Shown: piece after piece, positions 50,523 to 59,376 of the stretch
How positions within the stretch are numbered: position 1 is the stretch's first letter
Layout of the letters: the number at the start of each line of letters is the position of its first letter
NCBI GenBank assembly: GCA_964604165.1
Contig: CAZRYF010000004.1
Span: 62,001 to 126,000 of the forward strand
DNA from: JAYZDK01 sp964604165
GTDB lineage: Bacteria; Myxococcota_A; UBA796; CAJQPC01
DNA: 64,000 nt
Direction: 5' to 3'
Made by a program: the position numbers and the translations under genes
The notes under the pieces: model-generated
What the model saw: the letters and a program-made list of their open reading frames with translations, nothing else
Database searches by the model: none
Told to the model about the DNA's origin: nothing

Positions 50523-51865
50523 CACCGACGACCATAGATCCGATTGCCGGAATCCAGGGCCCAATTGGACACCGCGAGGTCCCGCTCGTGGGCCACAAGG
50601 TACCGCACCTCGAGCGCACCGGCTCCCGTGACCCACCCCCCTGCGGCGACGCCCCCTGCGACCTCCAACACCCTTCCTCGCCCGGGCACTGCCAGGATCT
50701 CGCTCCCCATCAAGGTCTCTTCCTGGTGATGGCTTCCATCCACGTCTTCCCACCCAAAAGTCTCGACCACAGCGCTCTCTCGGGAAACCCACCCTGGTGT
50801 GCCAGCGGGCAGCTCCCCCTGGTTGAAAAAGACGCGTACAGCCCCCCACCAGGCGCCGGCCACCACGTCCAACAACCCATCTCCATCCACATCTTCCAAG
50901 GACACCGCCGAGGCATATTCCAAGAAGTCCCCGGTCTCCCAGCACAAGTGATAGTCCGGGCCACACCACAGCCTGGCGGCGCCTGGACCCCCCATTTGGC
51001 TGTTGTCAGACACCAGAAGATCCAGGTCCCCATCCTGGTTCACATCTCCCCAATCCAGCGTGTTTCCCTCATAGCTTCCCTCCGGCGCCTGCCAGCGGGG
51101 CGAAACATCGAGGGCACCCGCCTGGTTTCCAAAGATCGCATGGCCCGAGAGGGAGTTGGCCACCAGGAGATCCAGCCAGCCATCTGCATCCATATCCGCC
51201 CAGGCCACGTCAAAGGCGTGCCCTGCAGGTCCGCTCTCCCAGCTTGGCTGATCCCCAAAGTTACCCTCGCCATCGTTTTCATAGACCACCACCGGCGCCG
51301 GCTCATCGCTGTGGTGGTAGGTCTCCCCCACGGCCACAGCCAGATCCAGATCTCCGTCCCGATCCACATCGCCCAGCGCACAGGAGAACGTGAAAAAATC
51401 CTGGGCCGACTGCCAGGTCGGGGTGGGCTCCAGCTCTCCTCCCCGGTTCAGGTACACATCCACACCGCCCGGCGATGAAAACCCGGCATTCCCGAGAAAA
51501 CGCGACACCGCCACATCGGGCAGACCGTCGCCATCAACGTCTCCCACCGAGAGCTGACCGTGAAACCCCACTGAGGTGGATCGCCACGAGGGCTCCGTCT
51601 CCAGCACCCCCTCCCGGTTGGCATACACCACCAGCGGACCTTGTTGAACATCGTTTCCATAAGCCACCACGAGGTCCGCAAATCCATCTTGATCCAGATC
51701 TGCCCAGCCCAGCCCAGTTCCCACACCCGGATCCTGAGACTCCCACGCCACGGGATGGGCAAGACCTCCAGGCCGGGTACCCGTGTCGTCCGGGCTGCCC
51801 GATTCGCCGGTGTCCGGCACACCGGAATCCATCCCCCCGGCACAGGACAATAGAACCCACCACAT
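50522..51865 (-). CDS. FG-GAP/VCBS repeat lipoprotein
   Basis: From the ATG at 51865 the product is 447 residues, beginning MWWVLLSC with a good lipobox, then a linker GVPDTGESGSPDDTG. About six FG-GAP/VCBS repeats follow, with Ca2+-binding loops (DLDQDGFAD, DVDGDGLPD, DVDRDGDLD, DMDADGWLD, DVNQDGDLD, DVDGDGLLD), forming a likely seven-bladed propeller. There is no ASPIC domain, unlike the protein at 42223. An ATG at 51889 shares the CCATGG with the divergent rluD-type start and is unlikely. It is probably surface-exposed; the ligand is unknown. Confidence 0.78.
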   Translation of the reverse strand: MWWVLLSCAGGMDSGVPDTGESGSPDDTGTRPGGLAHPVAWESQDPGVGTGLGWADLDQDGFADLVVAYGNDVQQGPLVVYANREGVLETEPSWRSTSVGFHGQLSVGDVDGDGLPDVAVSRFLGNAGFSSPGGVDVYLNRGGELEPTPTWQSAQDFFTFSCALGDVDRDGDLDLAVAVGETYHHSDEPAPVVVYENDGEGNFGDQPSWESGPAGHAFDVAWADMDADGWLDLLVANSLSGHAIFGNQAGALDVSPRWQAPEGSYEGNTLDWGDVNQDGDLDLLVSDNSQMGGPGAARLWCGPDYHLCWETGDFLEYASAVSLEDVDGDGLLDVVAGAWWGAVRVFFNQGELPAGTPGWVSRESAVVETFGWEDVDGSHHQEETLMGSEILAVPGRGRVLEVAGGVAAGGWVTGAGALEVRYLVAHERDLAVSNWALDSGNRIYGRR

Positions 51866-51887
51866 CCCAGCACAATACCTTGTTCCC

Positions 51888-52841
51888 ATGGAACCCCCCC
51901 GTCCCATCACTGTGGACCCGGTGGCCGCTGGCATGCGAGCCGATGTGTACCTGGCCCAGCGCTTTGCCCTGTACTCCAGGAGTGGGGCTGCCGAAGCCAT
52001 CCGCAGCGGGGAGGTCCTGTCCACGTCGCGATCCCTCAAGCCCGCGTCGCTGCTGCGGGCGGGAGAGGTCCTCCACCTCCTCTCCCCAAAGCTCGCCCCC
52101 CAGGGGGAGAAGCCGCCGTGCCCACCCATCCTGCACGAGGATGACCACATTCTCGCCTTCAACAAGCCAGCGGGAATGCTCTGCCACCCGGTAGGCCAGG
52201 CCTTTGCATGGGGCGTCATCAACCTGGCCCGGGACCAATACCCCGGAGAGTCCCTGCACCTGGCGCATCGCCTGGATCGGGAGACCTCGGGGGTGCTGCT
52301 CCTGGGGCGATCCGACGCCGCAAACCGACACCTCAAGGCCAGTTTCAAGGCCCGCTCGGTGAAAAAGACCTACCTGGCCGTGGTCCGGGGCCAGGTGGCC
52401 TGGGAACAACAGGAAGTCGATGCCCCCATCGGCGACGACGAAGACTCCCCCATTCGCCTCAAACAAGGCGTGCGATCCGACGGCCAACCCGCCCACACGA
52501 GGTTCATCGTGAGAGAGCGCCAGGGGAGTCGCACCCTGGTGGAGGTTCATCCCCACACAGGACGCACCCACCAGATTCGCGTGCACCTGGCCCACCTGGG
52601 ACATCCGATCCTTGGAGACAAAATCTACGGCCAGCCTCCCGAGGTCTTTCTGTCCCTTTTTGAAGGGTGGGATCTTCCCGGTCGAGACGAGCTCTTGGAG
52701 CACCCCCGGCACTGCCTCCACGCCGCCAGCCTCGATCTGACCTCCCCAAATGGAGCGCCCCTGTCGGTCCATGCGCCATTTCCTGACGACATGCGAACAG
52801 CCCTTGACTCGCACCCCCCCCCGGTTGGCGGTACCATTTAG
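51888..52841 (+). CDS. RluA/RluD-family pseudouridine synthase
   Basis: A 317-residue RNA-modifying enzyme. An N-terminal S4-like RNA-binding domain (ADVYLAQRFALYSRSGAAE) is followed by the catalytic domain. This has FNKPAGMLCHPVG, the active-site Asp in LAHRLDRETSGVLLLGR, KTYLAVVRG, and HPHTGRTHQIRVHLAHLGHPI. Sequence alone does not separate RluD (23S rRNA) from RluC or tRNA-specific relatives. The ATG at 51888 is used; an upstream in-frame ATG at 51783 lies within the divergent lipoprotein gene. Confidence 0.9.
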   Translation: MEPPRPITVDPVAAGMRADVYLAQRFALYSRSGAAEAIRSGEVLSTSRSLKPASLLRAGEVLHLLSPKLAPQGEKPPCPPILHEDDHILAFNKPAGMLCHPVGQAFAWGVINLARDQYPGESLHLAHRLDRETSGVLLLGRSDAANRHLKASFKARSVKKTYLAVVRGQVAWEQQEVDAPIGDDEDSPIRLKQGVRSDGQPAHTRFIVRERQGSRTLVEVHPHTGRTHQIRVHLAHLGHPILGDKIYGQPPEVFLSLFEGWDLPGRDELLEHPRHCLHAASLDLTSPNGAPLSVHAPFPDDMRTALDSHPPPVGGTI

Positions 52842-52861
52842 CGCCTTCACAAGAGGACCCC

Positions 52862-53632
52862 ATGGCGCTTTGCACAGCTACTAGCCTCGCAATCCTACTG
52901 GCAACCACGCCACCTGCCCGGGCTGACGTGGAGCCGGTCATGGCTCCGCCCCCCGTTCAAGCAGCCCCAGCAGAGGCTACCGCGGCGTCTCCGCCTCCCG
53001 CAGAACCCGCCGACACGCCACCTTCGGAAGCCTCCCCCCAGGCCCTCCGAGACTACCGGGCGCGCTACCTGCGGATTGAGTCCGAGGCCGTGGAGCAGGA
53101 AGGGGAGGTCTGGGTCATGTCCACAGGCCATCCCTTCTGGCCTGGATGGCACAGCTCTGCCACGTATGTACACCAACAACCGAGCCAGGTGATTCGAACC
53201 TGGGGGGTCTACCAGGACTTCATGCGCCTGAACATCCCCGCCTTTCTCACAGCCGTAGGACAATCGGACAATGCCGAGGCGCTGCGAATGGAGATCGCTG
53301 AGCTCCAGACCAGGTCCTCCCGGCGACGCTGGATCGGCGTGGCCGGAATCGTGACCTCCATGGGCGGGGCCATCGGCTTGAGCCTCACCGCAAACCCCAT
53401 GGCCTCGGCTGCCAGCGGCGTGGGATTGCTCGCCACCGCCGCCGGCTTCTTCAGCGCAGCGATACCGGACCAAAGAGCCCGGAACCTCCGAGACAGCTAC
53501 CCGTCTGCCTTTGACCCGAGTGAAGTTCGCGCCCTCGTGGATGCCCACAACGAACAACTTCGTCTTGACTTGCGACTGAGCCCGGCCGAGGCAATGATGC
53601 TGGAATCAGGGCGCAGAGACCGATCCCACTGA
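52862..53632 (+). CDS. Exported protein with C-terminal membrane region, function unknown
   Basis: A 256-residue product with a signal peptide (MALCTATSLAILLATTPPARA), a Pro/Ala-rich linker, and a helical domain around RYLRIESEAVEQEGEVWVM and MEIAELQTRSSRRRW. A hydrophobic Gly/Ala-rich hairpin follows (IGVAGIVTSMGGAIGLSL, GVGLLATAAGFFSAAI), then a polar helical tail. It could be an inner- or outer-membrane protein with two short membrane helices. I recognise no family. It lies 20 bases after the pseudouridine synthase and four bases before the MopE-repeat gene, so one transcript is likely. Confidence 0.55.
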   Translation: MALCTATSLAILLATTPPARADVEPVMAPPPVQAAPAEATAASPPPAEPADTPPSEASPQALRDYRARYLRIESEAVEQEGEVWVMSTGHPFWPGWHSSATYVHQQPSQVIRTWGVYQDFMRLNIPAFLTAVGQSDNAEALRMEIAELQTRSSRRRWIGVAGIVTSMGGAIGLSLTANPMASAASGVGLLATAAGFFSAAIPDQRARNLRDSYPSAFDPSEVRALVDAHNEQLRLDLRLSPAEAMMLESGRRDRSH

Positions 53633-53636
53633 CCAG

Positions 53637-56600
53637 ATGAGTCCGATGATCTCCACCCGCGCTTCCGTTCTTCTCCTGCTCCCCCTGCTTGCAGGCTGTC
53701 CATCCCGAAATGACAGCTTCAACATCGGCGGAGTGGAGACCGGCATCATCACCGACGACACGGGCCTGGGCCCTGACCGGGACGGGGATGGGTTCCCCGC
53801 GGGGGAAGACTGCGACGACGCAGACTCCGAGATCAACCCAGGCGCCGATGAGAAATGCGACGGCATTGACAACAACTGTGATGGGGAAGTGGACACGCCA
53901 GACTCGGTGGATGCTGGAACCTGGTACACCGATGAAGATGGCGATGGATTTGGCGCCGTGGATGGCGAGGTCCGCGGGTGTGATCAGCCCAGTGGCACAG
54001 CGGAGTTGAACACCGACTGCAACGATGCCGACCCCAGGTTTCATCCCGGCGCCACAGAAAATGACTGCACCGACCCCAATGACTACAACTGCGACGGCAG
54101 CGTGGGCTTTTCCGATTCGGACGGCGATGGTTTCGCAGCCTGCGAAGAATGCGACGACGACAACGGCGATGTCCACCCCCAGGCCCAGGAGGTGTGCGAC
54201 GAAATCGACAACGACTGTGATTTCCTCGTGGACGACGCCGATGCCAGCCTGGACACAAGCACCGCCGGCTCCTGGTACTCCGACGGAGACGGAGACGGTT
54301 TTGGCGCACCGGCCTCGGAGCTCATCGCCTGTGTTTCCCCCGACGACATGATCGCCCTCGGAGGCGACTGTGACGACACACGGGACGTGGTCTACCCGGG
54401 GGCCCCCGAGCTTTGTGACGGACTGGACAATGACTGCGATGGGTCGATCGATCCCCTGGAGCTCGCAGACGCTGATGCAGACGGTTTCCTGGCCTGCAAC
54501 GACTGCGATGACCTGGCCGCCACAAGCTGGCCCGGCGCCCCTGAGCTGTGTGACGGGCTGGACAACGACTGCGACGGAGCGGTGCCCCTGGAGGAGCTGA
54601 CAGACGACGATGCAGACGGATTCGTGCTCTGCACCGACTGTGACGATGCCACGGCGGACACCTTTCCCGGTGCCAGCGAGATCTGCGACGGACTGGACAA
54701 CGACTGCGATGGCGCGATTCCGGTCGATGAGACCACCGACGACGACTCGGATGGCTTTGTGGTCTGCGAGGACTGCGACGACAACTCCTCGGACACCTGG
54801 CCGGGAGCCGCCGAGATCTGCGACGGAATCGACAACGACTGTGACGGCGCAGTGCCCACCGACGAGGTGGACAGCGATGGCGACTCCTTTCTCGCTTGTG
54901 ACGACTGTGATGACACCGATGCAGCCGTCCACCCGGGCGCGGTCGAGATCTGCGACGGAGTCGACAACGACTGCGACGGCCAGCTGTCCACCGGAGAGGG
55001 CTCCGATGCAGACGGGGACGGCTTCCCGGCGTGCGCAGACTGTGACGACTCAGACTTCAGCATTCACCCAGGCGCTGCCGAACAGTGCAACGGACTGGAT
55101 GACGACTGCGATGGCGTCGTCGACAACGGCGTGAATGTGGACGCCGACGGAGACGGCATCTCAGCGTGCAACGGCGACTGCGACGACAGCGATGCCACCG
55201 TCTTCCCCGGGGCCACCGAGCTTTGCAACTACGTGGACGACGACTGCGATGGGAACGCTGATGACGGCTTCAAGACCGGAGCTCGCTACACACTGGACAC
55301 GGACTGTGGCTCCTGCGGAAACGACTGCGCCACCTATTCTTTCGACAACGCCAGCTCATTCTGCAACACCGGTCCAGCCACCCCCTTGTGCAGCTACCTC
55401 TGCCAGAGCGGGTACCACGATGTCAACGGCGCCACCTCGGACGGCTGCGAGTGCCAGTACCTCTCCGCCATTGACGATCCCTTCGATGGCATCGATGCCA
55501 ACTGTGATGGCGCCGATGGAAACCACGGCCTGGCGGTGCACGTCAGCGTTTCCACAGGCTCTCCCACAGGCGCTGGCACGGCCACCGACCCCCTGGACAG
55601 CGTGCAGGACGGCATCGACCTGGCCGTCACGGACAACTACGAGTACGTCCTTGTCGCCCGTGGCACCTACAGCGAAGCCATCTGGCTCGAAGACGGCGTG
55701 AGCCTCTTTGGTGGGTACTCCACGGACTTCAACACCCGGGATGCCACCCTGTACACCACCACCCTGGATCACAGGGGAGTGACTGCGGGCTTCCCGGGAA
55801 CCGTCTCTGCCCAGAACATCACGTCCGCGACCCTGTTCGATGGATTCGAAGTCCTGGCGGATGCAGCCGCCGCTTCCGGCGAGAGCGCGGTGGCTTTCTG
55901 GCTGGAGGATTGTGACTCCAGTCTGACTCTTTCCAACAACGTCATCGAAGCGGACCAGGCCCGGGACGGAAGCGATGGATCCTCCGGGTCAGATGGCAAC
56001 GCTGGCGGAGCCGGGGCCAACGGACGAAACGGTCGAATCACCAGCTGCAACAGCATGCCCGCAGGCGGGCTGGGGGGCACCAACACCTGCGGAACAACCC
56101 TGACGGATGGGGGAGATGGCGGAGACTCCAGTTGCCCTGTCGCCTACTCCTACCAGTCAGATGGCACCAACGGCGCTCCCAACACCAGCGGGGGATTCGG
56201 AGGCAGCGGCTCCTGCGACGGGTACATCTCCTCCCAGCTGGACTGCGACGAGTGCTACATCGACACCTGCTGGGACAACGGGCAGGACGGCTTTGACGGC
56301 AGCAGCGGCACCGACGGAAACGCCGGAGTCGGCTCCAGCGATTCGGACGGCACGCTCAATGCCGGCGTTTGGACCGCCAGCAGCGGCACAGCGGGGGGCA
56401 CCGGCACCCACGGCGGCGGCGGCGGCGGAGGCGGCGCTGGAAGCGGCACCGAGGTGAGCGGTTGCGGAACTGGACACCACCTGGGCGGCACCGGCGGCGG
56501 CGGCGGCGCGGGAGGGTGTGCAGGCACACAAGGCACCGGCGGCACCGGCGGCGGCGGGTCCATTGGCCTGCTCTACAGCTCCACCACCGGAAGCCAGGAC

Positions 56601-56987
56601 CTGCCGGTTCTTCTCGACAACACCATCATCGCTGGGGATGGCGGGGACGGAGGATACGGTGGCGACGGAGGACTGGGTGGCTTGGGCGGCTTGGACGGCA
56701 CCGGTGGAACTCGCGCGAGCTCCACAGCCTGGTGTGCCCAGTCCGGCGGGGACGGGGGACGGGGCGGAGATGGTGGCGCCGGTGGTGGCGGTGGCGGCGG
56801 ATCAGGTGGCGTCAGCCTCTCGATTCTGGCGATGGGCGTGACGCCCTCGGCCACCTGGGCGAGCGCCTCCAACCTGCTCTCCTATGGAAATGGGGGCACA
56901 GGCGGCGGCGGCGGCTCGGGGGGCCGCGGCGGCACCAACGACGGCGGACCCGGCTCCAGCGGCCTGGCAAGTACCCAGAACTGGTAA
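53637..56987 (+). CDS. Large lipoprotein with ten MopE-type repeats and a Gly-rich C-terminal domain
   Basis: A 1116-residue surface protein. A signal peptide with lipobox (LLLLPLLAGC) is followed by a linker and ten consecutive repeats of the pattern DxDGDGF...DCDD...PGAxExCDGxDNDCDG (about residues 45-545), each with acidic loops and paired Cys suited to metal binding. Next is a Cys-rich module (CGNDCATYSFDN), then a segment like a parallel beta-helix/DUF1565 (VARGTYSEAIWLEDGVSLFG). About 350 residues of Gly-rich repeats (GGGGGGGAGSG, GGDGGYGGDGGLGGLGGL) end the protein. MopE of Methylococcus binds copper, and other members are predicted Ca2+ binders. Probably a cell-surface or matrix component. 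Confidence 0.8.
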   Translation: MSPMISTRASVLLLLPLLAGCPSRNDSFNIGGVETGIITDDTGLGPDRDGDGFPAGEDCDDADSEINPGADEKCDGIDNNCDGEVDTPDSVDAGTWYTDEDGDGFGAVDGEVRGCDQPSGTAELNTDCNDADPRFHPGATENDCTDPNDYNCDGSVGFSDSDGDGFAACEECDDDNGDVHPQAQEVCDEIDNDCDFLVDDADASLDTSTAGSWYSDGDGDGFGAPASELIACVSPDDMIALGGDCDDTRDVVYPGAPELCDGLDNDCDGSIDPLELADADADGFLACNDCDDLAATSWPGAPELCDGLDNDCDGAVPLEELTDDDADGFVLCTDCDDATADTFPGASEICDGLDNDCDGAIPVDETTDDDSDGFVVCEDCDDNSSDTWPGAAEICDGIDNDCDGAVPTDEVDSDGDSFLACDDCDDTDAAVHPGAVEICDGVDNDCDGQLSTGEGSDADGDGFPACADCDDSDFSIHPGAAEQCNGLDDDCDGVVDNGVNVDADGDGISACNGDCDDSDATVFPGATELCNYVDDDCDGNADDGFKTGARYTLDTDCGSCGNDCATYSFDNASSFCNTGPATPLCSYLCQSGYHDVNGATSDGCECQYLSAIDDPFDGIDANCDGADGNHGLAVHVSVSTGSPTGAGTATDPLDSVQDGIDLAVTDNYEYVLVARGTYSEAIWLEDGVSLFGGYSTDFNTRDATLYTTTLDHRGVTAGFPGTVSAQNITSATLFDGFEVLADAAAASGESAVAFWLEDCDSSLTLSNNVIEADQARDGSDGSSGSDGNAGGAGANGRNGRITSCNSMPAGGLGGTNTCGTTLTDGGDGGDSSCPVAYSYQSDGTNGAPNTSGGFGGSGSCDGYISSQLDCDECYIDTCWDNGQDGFDGSSGTDGNAGVGSSDSDGTLNAGVWTASSGTAGGTGTHGGGGGGGGAGSGTEVSGCGTGHHLGGTGGGGGAGGCAGTQGTGGTGGGGSIGLLYSSTTGSQDLPVLLDNTIIAGDGGDGGYGGDGGLGGLGGLDGTGGTRASSTAWCAQSGGDGGRGGDGGAGGGGGGGSGGVSLSILAMGVTPSATWASASNLLSYGNGGTGGGGGSGGRGGTNDGGPGSSGLASTQNW

Positions 56988-57003
56988 GCGCAGGGGCCGA
57001 AAG

Positions 57004-57813
57004 TCAGCCGAGAAGCACATGGCCCACAGCCCCGGCCATTTGGAGCAGCGTCCAGGCGAGAAGGCCGATGCCAATGCCCGTGGAAACCCGGAGGAGCCGG
57101 GGACTTCCCTCTCGCCCGGGAACAAGGCGATCCCCGAAAAACAAGGCGCATGCCGCTCCACCCAACATGCCACCCAAGTGCCCAAGGTTGTCGATGCGCG
57201 GCACGCTCATCCCAATCACCAGGTTCAGCACCACCCAGGGCATGAGTCCCCGCCCAAACACGGATCGCAGCGGCAAAGGGAGCTTCTGTCGGCTGCGCAT
57301 TCCAAACACGACCCCGGCCCCCATCAGGCCAAAAACCGCCCCGGACGCCCCCACAGACAGCTCGGTACCGCCGATGTGGGAGAGCACGCTCCCGAGGAGT
57401 CCCGAGACAAGGAACAACCCCAGGAGCCGCTTCGGTCCATACACCGCCTCGCACAGTCGTCCGAGCCCAAAGAGCGCCAACATGTTCAGGGCCAGGTGAA
57501 AGAACCCCGCATGCAGAAACACGCACGATAGGAGTCGCCAGGGCTCTCCCGAGCGAATCAACCAATCCGCGCGGGCCCCAAACAACACCAACACCTGTGG
57601 AGACCGGTCTCCCAGGAAAATGGAGAGGCGAGGGGCCCCGGCCCACACGTCCACCCCGCCTACCATCAGGTGCAAAACAACCATGAAGACCACGAGAGCC
57701 GTGGTCAAGGGCGGCCAACGATGCTGCCCCGCTCGAAACGACTCCATGACGGACTCCCGAATCAGGGTGTCCCGAATGTGGATGGACTCAAAGCTGGGGA
57801 GATGGGAGATCAC
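57004..57813 (-). CDS. Rhomboid-family intramembrane serine protease
   Basis: A 269-residue multi-pass membrane protein. WRLLSCVFLHAGFFHLALNM supplies the HxxxN-type loop of helix 2, VGASGAVFGLMGAG the catalytic Ser in GxSG, and IDNLGHLGGMLGG the catalytic His of helix 6. It therefore has a full Ser-His dyad and should be active. About seven helices can be traced. The start overlaps the GT39-type gene stop by ATGA, placing it last in the dapD-dapE-GT39-rhomboid unit. Its substrate is unknown. Confidence 0.9.
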   Translation of the reverse strand: MISHLPSFESIHIRDTLIRESVMESFRAGQHRWPPLTTALVVFMVVLHLMVGGVDVWAGAPRLSIFLGDRSPQVLVLFGARADWLIRSGEPWRLLSCVFLHAGFFHLALNMLALFGLGRLCEAVYGPKRLLGLFLVSGLLGSVLSHIGGTELSVGASGAVFGLMGAGVVFGMRSRQKLPLPLRSVFGRGLMPWVVLNLVIGMSVPRIDNLGHLGGMLGGAACALFFGDRLVPGREGSPRLLRVSTGIGIGLLAWTLLQMAGAVGHVLLG

Positions 57814-59366
57814 CAGAGAACCTCGTACACGCGCACCCGCTCCAGAGGGTGGGTGGAGAGCCCCACCGGAAGAATGCCAAGCGTCTCCCCGTGGTAGCCG
57901 ACACGGGCCGGCTGATCCAACACCCGCAACGGGAACTTGTCGGGCGTGGTGAGCTGCTCCAGGAGCCGGAGCCGGTCGACTGGCACTTCAAAAGGTCCCG
58001 AGTTGACCGGGACCGCGAGCACCTCCCCGCGCTGGAGGGGCTCCCCCGGGGTCCAGATCTGCCAGCCTTCTCGGGACATTCGCCACCGAAAGGTCCACTC
58101 CCCGGCAAAACGCCCGGCCGGATGGCGCTGAGCCACTTCGGCGGCCAGCCCCGACACGGCCTGGGCCTGTCGCAGCTCCGACGTGGCCATCAGGGACCCG
58201 AGGACCGCCCAGGCTGCAATCGCAACCCGACCCCACCCCAGGCCCAACCTGGTGCCTTCCAGTGTCCGGTGCAAGCCCAGCACCAAGGGAACCGTAGCTG
58301 GCAGCAGGTACCTTCCACCGGAGTAGTTGTGTCCCACCACAACCGCCAACACGCTGGCGAACGCCCAAGCGCCCAAGAGCCAGGAGGCGCTGTCCGCGCT
58401 TCGACGGAGGCCCAGCGCAGCAGGCGCAAGCACCATTCCGGCACCCGCGCCAAGCATCACCAACAAGCCTGTTTCCAACGGCTGGAGAGCGTCAGGTCCC
58501 ATGGCCAGGGGCAAGCCGATTGCAGCCACCCCCGCACCCAGGCCGGCCCCTGTGAGAAGCGCTCGCGCCGCGACCAGGAGAAACGGACAAGCCACGAGCC
58601 CCAGGCGCATCAAGACCCCAAAGGCGCGATCGGTCCCGTCCCCCCGTGCGATCTCACCGGCATGGGTGAGCACCGCCCAGAGGTGAGGGGTGCCGTACTC
58701 CAAGGCGAGCCACCCCTGGAGACCTCCCCAGAGCACCCCGAACCCAAGCCAAACCGGCCAGGCCGCCCGCACCAGCCCCTGCCGTCGTGCGTGAAGCAAC
58801 AGCACGAGCACCACCACCAGGCCCGGGTACTTCGTGGCGCAGCCCAGGGCGAGAAGAACGCCGGCCGCCCAGGCCCAACCCCTCCCTCGTTCATCGCAGA
58901 AAGACCACCAGCAGGCAACGGCCGCCGTGCCGAGCGCCGTCAAGGCCAGGTCCATCATGAGCCCGGAATGGACCGCCATCACCACAAGAGGGCACGCCAA
59001 CCAAAGGAGCGCCGCGCGGGACCCCCGCAAGGTGAGACCCTCCGAGAGTCGCCCAACACCCCAACCCAGGAGAATCAACCAGGGAAGCGCCACGACCAGC
59101 CTCAACCCGGGAAAGCTGCCCACCCAAGTCCGACAGATCGACACCCACCACAGGTGCAGAGGAGGGTGAGCGAACAAAAAAGCGTTTCCAGGGCGGCTCG
59201 CACCCCATGGCTGCCAATTCCGCCACCAGTCGTAGGGTCGATCCATGTGGGCGGAAATCTGCGCCGCAATGGCGAGGTAGCTCTCCTCGTCCACGACCGG
59301 CGGCTTCTCCAGTGCCGGGAGCAGCACAAGGATCAACGCAACGGGAAGCCAGTGGGAGGGTCTCAC
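57810..59366 (-). CDS. GT39/ArnT-like membrane glycosyltransferase
   Basis: From the GTG at 59366, ten bases after the dapE stop, the product is 518 residues with about ten to twelve membrane helices. The first periplasmic loop has PPVVDEESYLAIAA, the DE motif of GT-C sugar transferases, and DRPYDWWRNWQ resembles the conserved loop after it. The C-terminal part is soluble and periplasmic. The protein is related in layout to the one at 48829 but the sequence is well diverged. The opening up to 59486 overlaps dapE and is not used. Confidence 0.75.
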   Translation of the reverse strand: MRPSHWLPVALILVLLPALEKPPVVDEESYLAIAAQISAHMDRPYDWWRNWQPWGASRPGNAFLFAHPPLHLWWVSICRTWVGSFPGLRLVVALPWLILLGWGVGRLSEGLTLRGSRAALLWLACPLVVMAVHSGLMMDLALTALGTAAVACWWSFCDERGRGWAWAAGVLLALGCATKYPGLVVVLVLLLHARRQGLVRAAWPVWLGFGVLWGGLQGWLALEYGTPHLWAVLTHAGEIARGDGTDRAFGVLMRLGLVACPFLLVAARALLTGAGLGAGVAAIGLPLAMGPDALQPLETGLLVMLGAGAGMVLAPAALGLRRSADSASWLLGAWAFASVLAVVVGHNYSGGRYLLPATVPLVLGLHRTLEGTRLGLGWGRVAIAAWAVLGSLMATSELRQAQAVSGLAAEVAQRHPAGRFAGEWTFRWRMSREGWQIWTPGEPLQRGEVLAVPVNSGPFEVPVDRLRLLEQLTTPDKFPLRVLDQPARVGYHGETLGILPVGLSTHPLERVRVYEVLW

Positions 59367-59376
59367 CCGAAAAAGA

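Noticed and set aside
54000..55300. Repeated DNA in the MopE-type gene as a CRISPR-like or mobile array
   Set aside because: The period reflects protein repeats that have diverged at third codon positions; there are no constant direct repeats with unique spacers.
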